This document shows, in pieces, positions 30,380-36,829 of a DNA stretch of 36,829 nucleotides (the first letter of the stretch is position 1; every line of letters begins with the position of its first letter). The notes beneath the pieces were generated by a model. The model did no database searches, was not told the DNA's origin, and worked only from the letters and a program-made list of their open reading frames with translations. Origin of the DNA: a virus; the IMG/VR virus record IMGVR_UViG_3300048997_000351, positions 1 to 36,829 of that record, one strand, 5' to 3'. Both the position numbers and the translations under genes were made by a program.

Positions 30380-30825
30380 TCCTGCTCGAGGTGACCCTGC
30401 CGACTCGTGCGCACCTGTACCGGGCGATCACCGCGCACATCCGCCAGTTGCGCCGCGATGGCGTGGCGGTGCCGCCCGAACTGGCTGCGCTGACGGCGGC
30501 ACTCGGGTCAGGAACGGTCAGCAGTGGCCAGGGCTGGCCGCCGGTCGCCGAAGTTGAGGTTCCCCGCGAGTGTGACCCCTACGTGGTTTCCGTCCGCGAG
30601 GCGAGCCGCCGGCTGGCCGTGTCAGAGCGGACAGTCCGGCGGCTCACCGCGACGGGTGAACTGCCGTCGCAGAAGATCGCCGGTCGGCGGGTCTATCCCG
30701 TCGACGCCCTGGAGCGGTACTTGGAGGTGGCCAGCCCTGACCAGCCAAGCCGAGCGCGATCGCCTGGTCGCCCAGATCAGAAGCCGTCAGCTGGTCCAGC
30801 GGCACCGACTGGTGGAGAAGGTTGA
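30376..30825 (+). CDS. Excisionase-type HTH protein, 149 aa
   Basis: The ATG at 30376 overlaps the peptidase stop. Residues 68-117 carry the HTH-17/excisionase pattern: VVSVREASRRLAVSERTVRR, then LTATGELPSQKIAGRRVYP and LERYLE. An N-terminal helix pair (LYRAITAHIRQLRRDG) precedes it and a Pro-rich tail follows. It may regulate the packaging operon. It is the second protein of this type in the window. Confidence 0.75.
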   Translation: MILLEVTLPTRAHLYRAITAHIRQLRRDGVAVPPELAALTAALGSGTVSSGQGWPPVAEVEVPRECDPYVVSVREASRRLAVSERTVRRLTATGELPSQKIAGRRVYPVDALERYLEVASPDQPSRARSPGRPDQKPSAGPAAPTGGEG

Positions 30826-31207
30826 GGCCCGCCAGGAAGAGGCGGCGCGGCGGCGGCTGGCGGAGCGCCGGGCGAAGGTGGCGTCTGCCTGGGAAGACCC
30901 GGCCGTGGACGTTCATGAGGCCCAGGCCCGGGCGTTTGCGGCGGTCGCGGAGGCCACACTCGAGCAGAACGGCGCCGAGGATGACCATGAGTCCGCTTGC
31001 GAGTGGATCCAGGACCTCCGCGCCGACGTGACCCGGGCCAGGCATGGCCGTTCGCGGACACCGTCCGCCGAGGGTGCCGCTGAGCTTCGGGCTGCGGAGG
31101 AGGCCGAGCGGCGGGCGTCCCTTCGGCTCCGGACGGCCCGCGAGCGGACCCGCCGGGCCCAGGAAGAGCTCGATGACCTGATGGACCCGTCCCGCGTGAC
31201 CTGGTGA
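30737..31207 (+). CDS. Charged coiled-coil protein (start uncertain)
   Basis: The frame encodes a long helical, Arg/Glu-rich protein (AERRAKVASAWEDPAVDVHE, then ERRASLRLRTARERTRRAQE) ending DLMDPSRVTW. No ATG exists near the 5' end. CTG 30737 with GGAGG nine bases upstream would give 156 residues, GTG 30812 would give 131. The first part overlaps the HTH gene. A scaffold, head-morphogenesis or tail-chaperone-like role would be a guess; I make no assignment. Confidence 0.55.
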   Translation: MTSQAERDRLVAQIRSRQLVQRHRLVEKVEARQEEAARRRLAERRAKVASAWEDPAVDVHEAQARAFAAVAEATLEQNGAEDDHESACEWIQDLRADVTRARHGRSRTPSAEGAAELRAAEEAERRASLRLRTARERTRRAQEELDDLMDPSRVTW

Positions 31208-31214
31208 GGCCCGG

Positions 31215-31520
31215 ATGGGACGCCGCTCGCATCGCCGCAAGCCCCGGCAGGCTGCCAGCCGGGTCAGTCCCACCACCAGCCTGCCGGTTACAACCCGCGC
31301 CCGGCCGCCTGCGGCCACCGCGCCGCTGCCGTATGACGCCGCCGAGGGGGCAGCCCGCCAGCTGGTCGCTGCGGCGGCCCTCGATGACGGCGGGGCCCGG
31401 CTCGGCGAACTGGCCGGGCAAACCGCGCTGGACTGGCGGCTGTCCGGGACGACCATGGCGACACTGGCCAACGCGGTCCGGTCCCTAGCCAATGAGCTCG
31501 CCGAGCGAGCGGCCGAGTGA
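31215..31520 (+). CDS. Small protein before the tape-measure gene, 101 aa
   Basis: ATG 31215 has GAGG five bases upstream. The product is basic at the N-terminus (MGRRSHRRKPRQAASRV), with an Ala-rich helical C-terminal half (AARQLVAAAALDDGGARLGE). Its stop overlaps the GTG start of the tape-measure gene. Position would suit a tail assembly chaperone, but it has no slippery frameshift arrangement that I can see and no recognisable homology. Confidence 0.6.
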   Translation: MGRRSHRRKPRQAASRVSPTTSLPVTTRARPPAATAPLPYDAAEGAARQLVAAAALDDGGARLGELAGQTALDWRLSGTTMATLANAVRSLANELAERAAE

Positions 31521-34500
31521 GCACCGCCACCGTCATCTACAACCTGGTCGGGCGCGATTCCGCCTCATCCGCATTCAACAAGGTGGGCTCGTCGGCGGGG
31601 CGGCTGGAGAAGACGGTCGGCCGGCTTGGCAAGGCCGTTGCCGTCGCCGGTGCCGCAGTCGTCGGCTCGGCCGCGGCGATCGCCGGGGAGAGCATCAAGG
31701 CCGCGGTCTCTTTCCAGGCCAGCATGGAGAAGATCAAAACCCAGGCCGGGGCGTCGCAAAAGGACGTGGACTCGCTCACGAAGTCCGTGCTGAAGATGGC
31801 CCCCGCCACCGAGCAGGGGCCGCAGCAGCTCAGCGAAGCCCTCTACCACCTGAAGTCGATCGGCCTGGACAACGCCGACGCGATGAACGCGCTCAAGACC
31901 GCCTCTGACTTGGCAGCGGTCGGCGGCGCGAACCTCGAGGACACCACGAACGCGCTCGGCGGTGCGTGGCGCAGCGGCATCAAGGGTGCCCAGTCGTTCG
32001 GCCAGACCGCTGCCACGGTGAACGCGATCATCGGCGCCGGCAACATGCGCATGGAGGATTTCACCGCCGCTATTGGGACCGGCATCCTGCCCGCGGCGAA
32101 AACCTTCGGGGTGAGCCTCCAGAGCATGGGTGCCGCGCTCGCGCTCATGACTGACGAAGGCGTACCGGCCGAGGACGCGGCGACCCGGCTGAAGATGTCC
32201 CTGTCGCTGCTCGGGGCACCGTCGATGCAAGCGCAGAAGCAGCTCAAGACGATCGGCCTGACCGGGCTGCAGCTCGCCGACGCGATGCGCGGCCCGCAAG
32301 GGCTCATCGGGGCCATCTCGCTGCTGAAGTCCCATCTGGACGCGAGCGGCCTGTCCGCCTCGCAGCAGGCGGCGCTGCTGTCGCGGGCGTTTGGCGGCGG
32401 CCGGTCCAGCTCGGCGATCCTGACCATGATCAACAACCTGGACGTGCTGCGCAAGAAGCAAGACCAGATCAACACCACCACCGGCAGGTACGGCGGCGCG
32501 GTCGCCGCGCAGCGGAAGACCGCCCAGGCCCAGTTCGACCTGCTCAAGTCGAGCCTGGACACGCTGGGCATCCGGCTCGGGCTGGACCTGCTCCCGCCGG
32601 TCACGAAGTTCACGCACTGGCTGTCCACGACCGGGATCACCGAGGTCAGCAAGTTCACCACCAAGGTCCGGTCGATCATCCCGGTCTCCGCGATCGAGCA
32701 GGACGTCAAGAAGGCCGAGCAGTGGGTCAAGAACCTGTTCGGCATGGGCGGGGAGAAGGCCCCGAAGATCACACCCCGGATCGACCTGAGCAACGAGGGC
32801 CTGTTCACGAAGACGGCGACGCTCAAGGTCAAGCCGCAGGTCGACATCCAGAACGAGGGCCTGTTCACCCACACGCCAGTTCTGAAGACCACACCGCAGA
32901 TCGACCTGCAGAACGAGGGGATCTTCACCAAGACGGCCCCGGCCGCGAGCAAGAACGCCGGGAAGTCCATCGGGGCAATGCTCAAAAACGTCGACTGGGG
33001 CAGCATCGTCGCCGACGCGATCGACTCGGCGGTGAGCGCGGCCGGGAAGATCGGCGCCGCGTTCGGCAAGCTGCTCGGCAAGATCAACTGGCTGCAGGTC
33101 GGCAAAGAGGCCGCGTTCGTCCTGGTGCCGCTGGCGGTCGGGCTGGTCAACAACCTGGTCACCGCGCTGATCATGGAGACGATCCACCACCCGCTCGACA
33201 TGCTGCTGTTTGTCGCGTCCCTGTTCCCGATCGGCAAGCTGGCCGACGCCGCGATCTGGATCTTCAAGGACATCCCGCTCATCGGGCCGATCGTGGAGGC
33301 ACTGCTCAAACCGCTGAGCAAGGCCGGTGACCTGGTCGGCAAGGGTTTCGGCAAGATCCTGAAGAAGATCTTCGGCCCGGTCGGCGACCGGATCGGCGCG
33401 GCGGTCGGGGATGCCCGTAACTGGCTGCTCGGCAAGGGTGAAGAGGCCCTGCTCGGAATGGCCCGCGGGCTCGGTATCGGCTGGCGGTTCGCGGTCCGCT
33501 GGCTGGGCAAACTCGGCGACCTGGTGACCGCGCCGTTCGCCAAGGCCGGATCCTGGCTGCTCGGCAAGGGCCGCGACATCCTCGACGGGCTGCTGTCTGG
33601 GCTGCGGTGGGTGTGGAACAAAGGCGTATCGCCGTGGCTCGGCAAGATCGGCGGCTGGATCGGCGGCCTGTTCAGCAAGGCCGGTTCCTGGCTGGCCAAA
33701 GCAGGTCAGTGGATCATCGACGGGCTGCTGAACGGCTTGCGGTGGGTCTGGAACAAGGCCCTGTGGCCCTGGCTGGGCAAGATCGGCGGATGGGTGACCG
33801 GCCTGTTCTCCAAAGCCGGGTCGTGGCTGTCGCGGGCTGGTCAGTGGATCATCGACGGGCTGCTGAACGGCTTGCGGTGGGTCTGGAACAAGGCCCTGTG
33901 GCCGTGGCTGGGCAGAATCCCCGGCTGGATCGGCGGCCTGTTCAGCAAGGCCGGGTCGTGGCTGTGGAATCACGGCTGGGACCTGATCCAGGGCCTCTAC
34001 AACGGGATCAAGAACCGGATAAAAAACGTCGGCTCCTGGGTCAAGAACAACATCGTCAACCCGTTCATCAAATGGATCAAGCACCACTTCGGCATCAAGT
34101 CGCCGTCGACCGTGATGCACGGAATCGGCGTCCAGATGATCGCCGGCTTCCTGCGCGGCATCCTCATGAGCGACCCGCTCGACTCGCTGAAGTCCATCTT
34201 CGGTGGGCTGCCGCAGGCCCTGGGCGGCATGATCGAGCACGGCCTGATCTCCGCAGCGAAACTGCCCGGCAAGGCGATCTCCGCGCTGAAGTCGCTGGGC
34301 TCGACGGCCCTGTCGGCGATCGGCTCGGCCCTGTCCGGGGTCAAGGGCCTCGGCTCGGACGTGCTGGGCCTATTCGGTCTCGGAGGCGGTGGTGGCGGTT
34401 ACTCGGCAGTGCCGGCCAAGTCGGGGTCGGCCGCAGCGGCGCAGCGGTTCGCCGCCGCCCACCTGGCCCAGTTCGGGTGGGGCCAGAATCAGATGGCCTC

Positions 34501-34960
34501 GCTGATCCCGCTGTGGAACCAGGAGTCCGGCTGGAACGCCAACGCGGTCAACCCGTCCTCAGGCGCGTATGGCATCCCCCAGTCGCTCGGCCACGGCCAC
34601 CCCTACAACTTGGGCGACTACGCCAACCAGGTGCTGTGGGGCCTGTCCTACATCAAGGGCCGCTACGGCAGCCCGGCTGCGGCGTGGGCGCATGAGGAGG
34701 CGTTCAACTGGTACGCCAAGGGCCTCCCCGGGCAGATCTTCAGCACCCCCACCCTGATCGGTGTCGGTGATGGCACGCGGCCGGAGAAGGTGACCGTCAC
34801 CCCGCTCGGAGCCAATTACGGCGGCGGCGATGGGGCCGCGGCACCGCTGATCGGCACGGTGAACATCAGTCCGCAGGAGGGCCCCACCGTCGACGAGGCG
34901 ATGGGTGCGCTGCTGTTCACGATGCGCCGGGCCCGCCAGGCCGGATTCCCCCGGAGGTGA
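31517..34960 (+). CDS. Phage tail tape-measure protein with lytic transglycosylase domain
   Basis: The protein has 1147 residues from GTG 31517. The N-terminal part (about 45-330) is a TP901-type tape-measure core (FQASMEKIKTQAGASQKDVD; FTAAIGTGILPAAKTFGVSL). Three 20-residue repeats follow (about 415-475, consensus xITPxIDLxNEGLFTKT), then hydrophobic segments. Four 45-residue Trp-rich repeats span 676-855. Near residues 970-1070 is an SLT/lysozyme-like domain (WNQESGWNANAVNPSSGAYG then IPQ) with the catalytic Glu. Tape measures set tail length, and their muramidase opens cell walls during DNA entry. No tail tube, portal or capsid gene accompanies it. Confidence 0.9.
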   Translation: MSTATVIYNLVGRDSASSAFNKVGSSAGRLEKTVGRLGKAVAVAGAAVVGSAAAIAGESIKAAVSFQASMEKIKTQAGASQKDVDSLTKSVLKMAPATEQGPQQLSEALYHLKSIGLDNADAMNALKTASDLAAVGGANLEDTTNALGGAWRSGIKGAQSFGQTAATVNAIIGAGNMRMEDFTAAIGTGILPAAKTFGVSLQSMGAALALMTDEGVPAEDAATRLKMSLSLLGAPSMQAQKQLKTIGLTGLQLADAMRGPQGLIGAISLLKSHLDASGLSASQQAALLSRAFGGGRSSSAILTMINNLDVLRKKQDQINTTTGRYGGAVAAQRKTAQAQFDLLKSSLDTLGIRLGLDLLPPVTKFTHWLSTTGITEVSKFTTKVRSIIPVSAIEQDVKKAEQWVKNLFGMGGEKAPKITPRIDLSNEGLFTKTATLKVKPQVDIQNEGLFTHTPVLKTTPQIDLQNEGIFTKTAPAASKNAGKSIGAMLKNVDWGSIVADAIDSAVSAAGKIGAAFGKLLGKINWLQVGKEAAFVLVPLAVGLVNNLVTALIMETIHHPLDMLLFVASLFPIGKLADAAIWIFKDIPLIGPIVEALLKPLSKAGDLVGKGFGKILKKIFGPVGDRIGAAVGDARNWLLGKGEEALLGMARGLGIGWRFAVRWLGKLGDLVTAPFAKAGSWLLGKGRDILDGLLSGLRWVWNKGVSPWLGKIGGWIGGLFSKAGSWLAKAGQWIIDGLLNGLRWVWNKALWPWLGKIGGWVTGLFSKAGSWLSRAGQWIIDGLLNGLRWVWNKALWPWLGRIPGWIGGLFSKAGSWLWNHGWDLIQGLYNGIKNRIKNVGSWVKNNIVNPFIKWIKHHFGIKSPSTVMHGIGVQMIAGFLRGILMSDPLDSLKSIFGGLPQALGGMIEHGLISAAKLPGKAISALKSLGSTALSAIGSALSGVKGLGSDVLGLFGLGGGGGGYSAVPAKSGSAAAAQRFAAAHLAQFGWGQNQMASLIPLWNQESGWNANAVNPSSGAYGIPQSLGHGHPYNLGDYANQVLWGLSYIKGRYGSPAAAWAHEEAFNWYAKGLPGQIFSTPTLIGVGDGTRPEKVTVTPLGANYGGGDGAAAPLIGTVNISPQEGPTVDEAMGALLFTMRRARQAGFPRR
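33542..34081 (+). repeat. Four tandem 135-bp units inside the tape-measure gene
   Basis: Units begin at 33542, 33677, 33812 and 33947, each encoding 45 residues starting KAGSWL and containing WIIDGLLNGLRWVWNKALWP or variants. Units 2 and 3 are almost identical in DNA, so the expansion looks recent. The fourth unit is diverged. Confidence 0.85.
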
Positions 34961-35052
34961 GCCTCGGCGGCTCCGCTTGCGGCAAATGCGCAGGCGCGCC
35001 GTGCATGTGATCATCCGCGATCCGCAGCACGCCGGATGCCAACGTCACCAGC

Positions 35053-35379
35053 GTGAACGTCCCAGACCTTTGCCCGAGCGCAATCAACTGCACTCGCTGC
35101 GGCGGGACCGCAGACAGTCCCGCAACCGACCAGCACGCGGCTCATAAGCCGAGCTGCCCGGCGCTCGCGGACTACGAGACAGCGATGGCCGGGGCCCGGC
35201 GGCTTGAGTCCGGTGCCACGTGGGATCTCGCCGTCACGGCCTCCCAGCAGGGGACCGGGGCCGTCGCTGAGGCGGCGTTCGTTCCCGGCGGCCCGCCCGT
35301 CGGCGACCTGCAGGCGGCCTACGAGGACTTGCAGGCCGCTACTCGCGTCTTGCCCGGCCCGACTGCTTGCCGGAGCTAG
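35053..35379 (+). CDS. Small zinc-finger-like protein, 108 aa
   Basis: GTG 35053 opens MNVPDLCPSAINCTRCGG, with Cys residues at 7, 13, 16 and a later HKPSCPAL that could bind zinc, followed by two helical stretches (YETAMAGARRLESGATWDLA; DLQAAYEDLQAATRVL). It is the last gene on the plus strand of this operon. The 90 bases between it and the tape-measure gene hold only a 17-codon frame. Not recognised. Confidence 0.6.
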   Translation: MNVPDLCPSAINCTRCGGTADSPATDQHAAHKPSCPALADYETAMAGARRLESGATWDLAVTASQQGTGAVAEAAFVPGGPPVGDLQAAYEDLQAATRVLPGPTACRS

Positions 35380-35391
35380 CAGCCTGCTAGC
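35375..35391. terminator. Weak hairpin at the end of the phage-like operon
   Basis: GCTAGC-agcct-GCTAGC forms a 6-base stem overlapping the stop codon of the 35053 gene. No T tract follows. Its CCTGCTAGC also resembles one partition iteron, probably by chance. Confidence 0.3.
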
Positions 35392-35702
35392 GGCCAGCTT
35401 GACATAAAGAGACTTAGCGGCCAACCGAACCCGGCTCTGACATGCATCAATGCGCGGGCGAACCGTTATCAGCGGCGAGCAGTGCGCCGTAACCCCGGAA
35501 AGCCAGGTTTCGGTCACCGCGGTGGGCCGCCGCCAGCAAGCAGCGGCATCCCGGCAAGGGGCCCCTTCGGCACATCTTGCTGCGGTCAATCTCACCGCGA
35601 TATCTCATGGTGATATACCGGGCTCTGGCCGGGGCCTTAGACGGGTGCGTGGTCTGCCGGTGGATGGTCGGCCGCGCACCCCTCATTGGCTGCTGCTGGT
35701 CG
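35380..35702. other. Intergenic region between convergent operons
   Basis: These 323 bases separate the end of the plus-strand phage-like operon from the end of the minus-strand tagged-gene operon. Open frames exist on both strands (35450-35767 plus, 35447-35788 minus) but overlap real genes and lack ribosome binding sites. The only structure I see is an imperfect palindrome, ATATC-tcatggt-GATAT, near 35600. Confidence 0.5.
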
Positions 35703-35924
35703 TCAGTCGCCTGCTTCGGGTGATGTGCCCCGTTGCGCCTCTTCTTGCCGGGCTTCGGCCTCCCTGACCCGGGCTTCCCGGGCCTCACCCTCGGCGAACC
35801 TGTCGCCCAGGAACGAAACGATGCCCTGGCCGTTGGGGAGCCGCATCACTGGCCGATCTTCGCAGTGGGCGGCTCGCTCCACCGCGGCTTCGTAGCTACG
35901 GCCGCGGTCTCCGTCCTGGCTCAT
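35703..35924 (-). CDS. Small tagged protein, 73 aa, last gene of the transfer operon
   Basis: ATG 35924 overlaps the upstream stop. The product opens MSQDGDRGRSYEAAVERAAH, has MRLPNGQGIVSFLGDRFAEG, similar in feel to the MKLANGQGAGQ and DRFAGGGW segments of the 2890 gene, then a charged helix and the end RGTSPEAGD. No gene follows on this strand for at least 250 bases, so the EAGD tail is not tied to a downstream ribosome binding site. Function unknown. Confidence 0.7.
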   Translation of the reverse strand: MSQDGDRGRSYEAAVERAAHCEDRPVMRLPNGQGIVSFLGDRFAEGEAREARVREAEARQEEAQRGTSPEAGD

Positions 35925-36121
35925 GATCCCGCCTCCTTGCTGTTATCGGCTTCCCGTTCGCGCTGGAAGCCGACGCAGTATGTTCCCTGCCGGGCTTCGG
36001 CGGCCCGTTCGCCGGGGGTGGGCTGGACGAGGCCGAAGTTCCGGCCGAGGTCGTGGAGGATGCCGCGCCAGCCGGTGGGCAGGTCCTTGATGACGCCGCA
36101 ATCTGCGTGCTGCTGAGTCAC
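35921..36121 (-). CDS. Small tagged protein, 66 aa (paralogue of the junction gene)
   Basis: GTG 36121 overlaps the previous stop. The first 34 residues (MTQQHADCGVIKDLPTGWRG and onward to VQPT) are nearly identical to the gene at 1-104. After VQPT the two diverge completely: here PGERAAEARQGTYCVGFQRE and an EAGS end, there a short EAGE tail. This shows that tagged proteins exchange or lose their C-terminal parts while keeping an EAG end. It has two or three Cys but no clear domain. Confidence 0.72.
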   Translation of the reverse strand: MTQQHADCGVIKDLPTGWRGILHDLGRNFGLVQPTPGERAAEARQGTYCVGFQREREADNSKEAGS

Positions 36122-36561
36122 TGTCCTGCCTCTAACCCGCGGTCGGCCTGCTGCGGTGCCTGTTCGGCGGTGGTCTCCCGGTCGCCGTAGTTGATCAAGT
36201 GAACGTTGTGGCCAACCGCGCTCTTCTGCACGTTGATCTGGCCGCCGCCGGTGTTCACTATCAGCGGGCCCTGGTGATTATCGGCGCTGGGCTGGCGGTC
36301 GCCCGCGTCGCCGCGGCCGCGGCCACCATGCCCGCCCGCCTCGCCCGCGGCCACGTTGCGGACTTCGGTGCCGTGCCCGAAGGCCTGGCCGCTGATGCTG
36401 ATGTCCTCGGCGCCGGTGTGGGTGATGCCTCCGGTCTGCGGTTGGCTGGCCCGCGCTTGCTTTTCGGCATTGTGCTCATCAAGCCACCGCTGGGCTTCCT
36501 GCTCCCGTTCCTGGCGCTCGGTCTCGCGCGCTTCTTCGCGGCCGCGGCCGAACAGCCTCAT
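36018..36561. repeat. Second copy of a tandem duplication (first copy 1-562)
   Basis: Bases 1-562 and 36018-36561 are highly similar and collinear apart from an 18-base deletion in this copy. Across the circular junction the two copies lie 812 bases apart, so this is a tandem duplication within the tagged-gene operon rather than terminal repeats of a linear molecule. Single-base differences scattered along it show that it is not an assembly overlap. Confidence 0.8.
36118..36561 (-). CDS. Tagged protein with Gly/Asn-rich RHIM-like segment (copy 2)
   Basis: The 147-residue near-duplicate of 101-562 starts at ATG 36561 with MRLFGRGREEARETERQERE. It lacks six residues in the linker after NAEKQARA but keeps the whole ITHTGAEDISISGQAFGHG segment, the IVNTGGGQINVQ/AVGHNVHLINYG segment and the GLEAGQ end. 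Conservation is strongest in the Gly/Asn-rich parts and weakest near the N-terminus, suggesting that the former matter. Function unknown. Confidence 0.75.
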   Translation of the reverse strand: MRLFGRGREEARETERQEREQEAQRWLDEHNAEKQARASQPQTGGITHTGAEDISISGQAFGHGTEVRNVAAGEAGGHGGRGRGDAGDRQPSADNHQGPLIVNTGGGQINVQKSAVGHNVHLINYGDRETTAEQAPQQADRGLEAGQ

Positions 36562-36743
36562 TCGCCAGCCTCCGGCCCGCCCTGCTCGGCCTGGTGGCCG
36601 CGCTGGCGGTCTTCATGTGCGAGCACGGCCTCGCTGGACAGCAGGCACCGGCTGTCGGCGATCTCCTGGTCGAGCGCCGTAGCTTCGACCTGGCCTTGGC
36701 GGTCGGCGTGGAAGTCCTCAATCTGCTGCTGGACGTTCTGCAT
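36558..36743 (-). CDS. Small tagged protein, 61 aa
   Basis: ATG 36743 has AAGGG ten bases upstream. The product, MQNVQQQIEDFHADRQGQVE and onward, is Gln/Asp/Glu-rich and helical with one Cys, and ends GHQAEQGGPEAGE. GAA TGA overlaps the ATG of the next gene. It takes the position held by the remnant at 559-624 in the other copy of the duplicated block. Not recognised beyond its tail. Confidence 0.65.
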   Translation of the reverse strand: MQNVQQQIEDFHADRQGQVEATALDQEIADSRCLLSSEAVLAHEDRQRGHQAEQGGPEAGE

Positions 36744-36783
36744 GGTGCGGTTTCCCTTCGGTGTTCTGGAGTGGCGGGGCTGG

Positions 36784-36829
36784 CTATTCGCCAGCCTCGG
36801 GGCCGCCGTCCTCGGCCTGGGCCTGGTGC
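36784..36829 (-). CDS. Small tagged protein, 3' part (starts at 104 across the circular junction)
   Basis: The last 46 bases of the window read, on the minus strand, as HQAQAEDGGPEAGE and TAG. Joined to the gene that runs off position 1 they are in frame. The stop is followed by a 40-base gap before the 36743 gene, so this tail does not overlap a start. Confidence 0.7.
   Translation of the reverse strand, partial: HQAQAEDGGPEAGE

Noticed and set aside
31565-34240. 891-codon minus-strand open frame opposite the tape-measure gene
   Set aside because: Antisense shadow caused by third-position GC; the plus strand has the tape-measure and transglycosylase domains.
34958-35011. 17-codon Cys-rich frame after the tape-measure stop
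   Set aside because: It has a CxxC-like pattern but the only GGAGG abuts the GTG directly, which is too close to serve as its ribosome binding site.
35380-35702. Additional genes in the convergent gap
   Set aside because: Frames on either strand overlap established genes, lack ribosome binding sites and have no consistent start.

Overview
The window reads as a complete, circularly permuted, high-GC actinobacterial replicon of 36,829 bp, opened inside a gene. The minus-strand gene that runs off position 1 and the one that enters at position 36829 join in frame to give one intact 49-residue ORF. No integrase, tRNA, rRNA or CRISPR array was seen, so a plasmid or phage-plasmid is more likely than an integrated island. 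A WhiB-family Fe-S regulator, DUF2637, DUF4913 and DUF6247 proteins, many GTG starts and pervasive 4-base ATGA/GTGA gene overlaps all point to an actinomycete. The genus cannot be told from the sequence.

Layout. (1) A minus-strand transfer operon starts near 8458, runs down to 1 and, across the junction, continues from 36829 to 35703. It encodes an orphan coupling-protein domain, a ribbon-helix-helix protein, a DUF2637 membrane protein, a VirD4/TraG-type coupling ATPase, a DUF4913 protein, a primase-polymerase, a WhiB-like regulator with an extra N-terminal domain, and about fifteen very small hydrophilic proteins. (2) Divergent to it, 8561-9960 holds a GntR regulator with two matching operators and a nucleoside deaminase. 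(3) 10001-14801 (minus) holds a zinc-ribbon protein and a 1461-residue MobF relaxase-helicase. (4) 15105-18884 holds a DUF6247/RelE-like toxin-antitoxin pair and several unrecognised genes. (5) 18886-20222 is a partition locus: 20 uninterrupted 9-bp iterons, parA and a small RHH parB with five more iterons inside its coding sequence. (6) 20143-22523 (minus) holds a winged-helix protein, a small RHH protein, an unrecognised protein and an XRE regulator. (7) 22600-25523 (plus) is a replication block: excisionase-like HTH, zinc-ribbon protein, a second primase-polymerase and a D5-type SF3 helicase, followed by an inverted-repeat iteron cluster that may be an origin. (8) 25642-35379 (plus) is phage-like: terminase small subunit, terminase split by an HNH endonuclease, two AAA-less FtsH-type (M41) peptidases, an HTH protein and a tape-measure protein with a lytic transglycosylase domain. 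No portal, capsid, head-tail or tail-tube gene was found.

The most striking observation is a shared C-terminal tail, EAG followed by E/D/Q (rarely R, S or G). It occurs on 17 proteins with otherwise unlike sequences, plus one remnant. The carriers include the MobF relaxase and one of the two primase-polymerases, two classes of protein known from other systems to travel with conjugating DNA. The coupling ATPase, the membrane protein and the replication primase-polymerase lack it. In overlapping genes the EAG codons also form the next gene's Shine-Dalgarno sequence. The tail is nevertheless kept in seven genes with no overlapping downstream start, always ending in E or D, and many other overlapping genes in the window lack it. 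I infer a protein-level signal, most simply a secretion/translocation tag read by the coupling protein. A Pup-like tail is an alternative.

Together the genes suggest a plasmid carrying conjugation DNA-processing genes without a visible transfer channel, and DNA-packaging genes without a visible capsid. Both gaps carry weight because the replicon looks complete.
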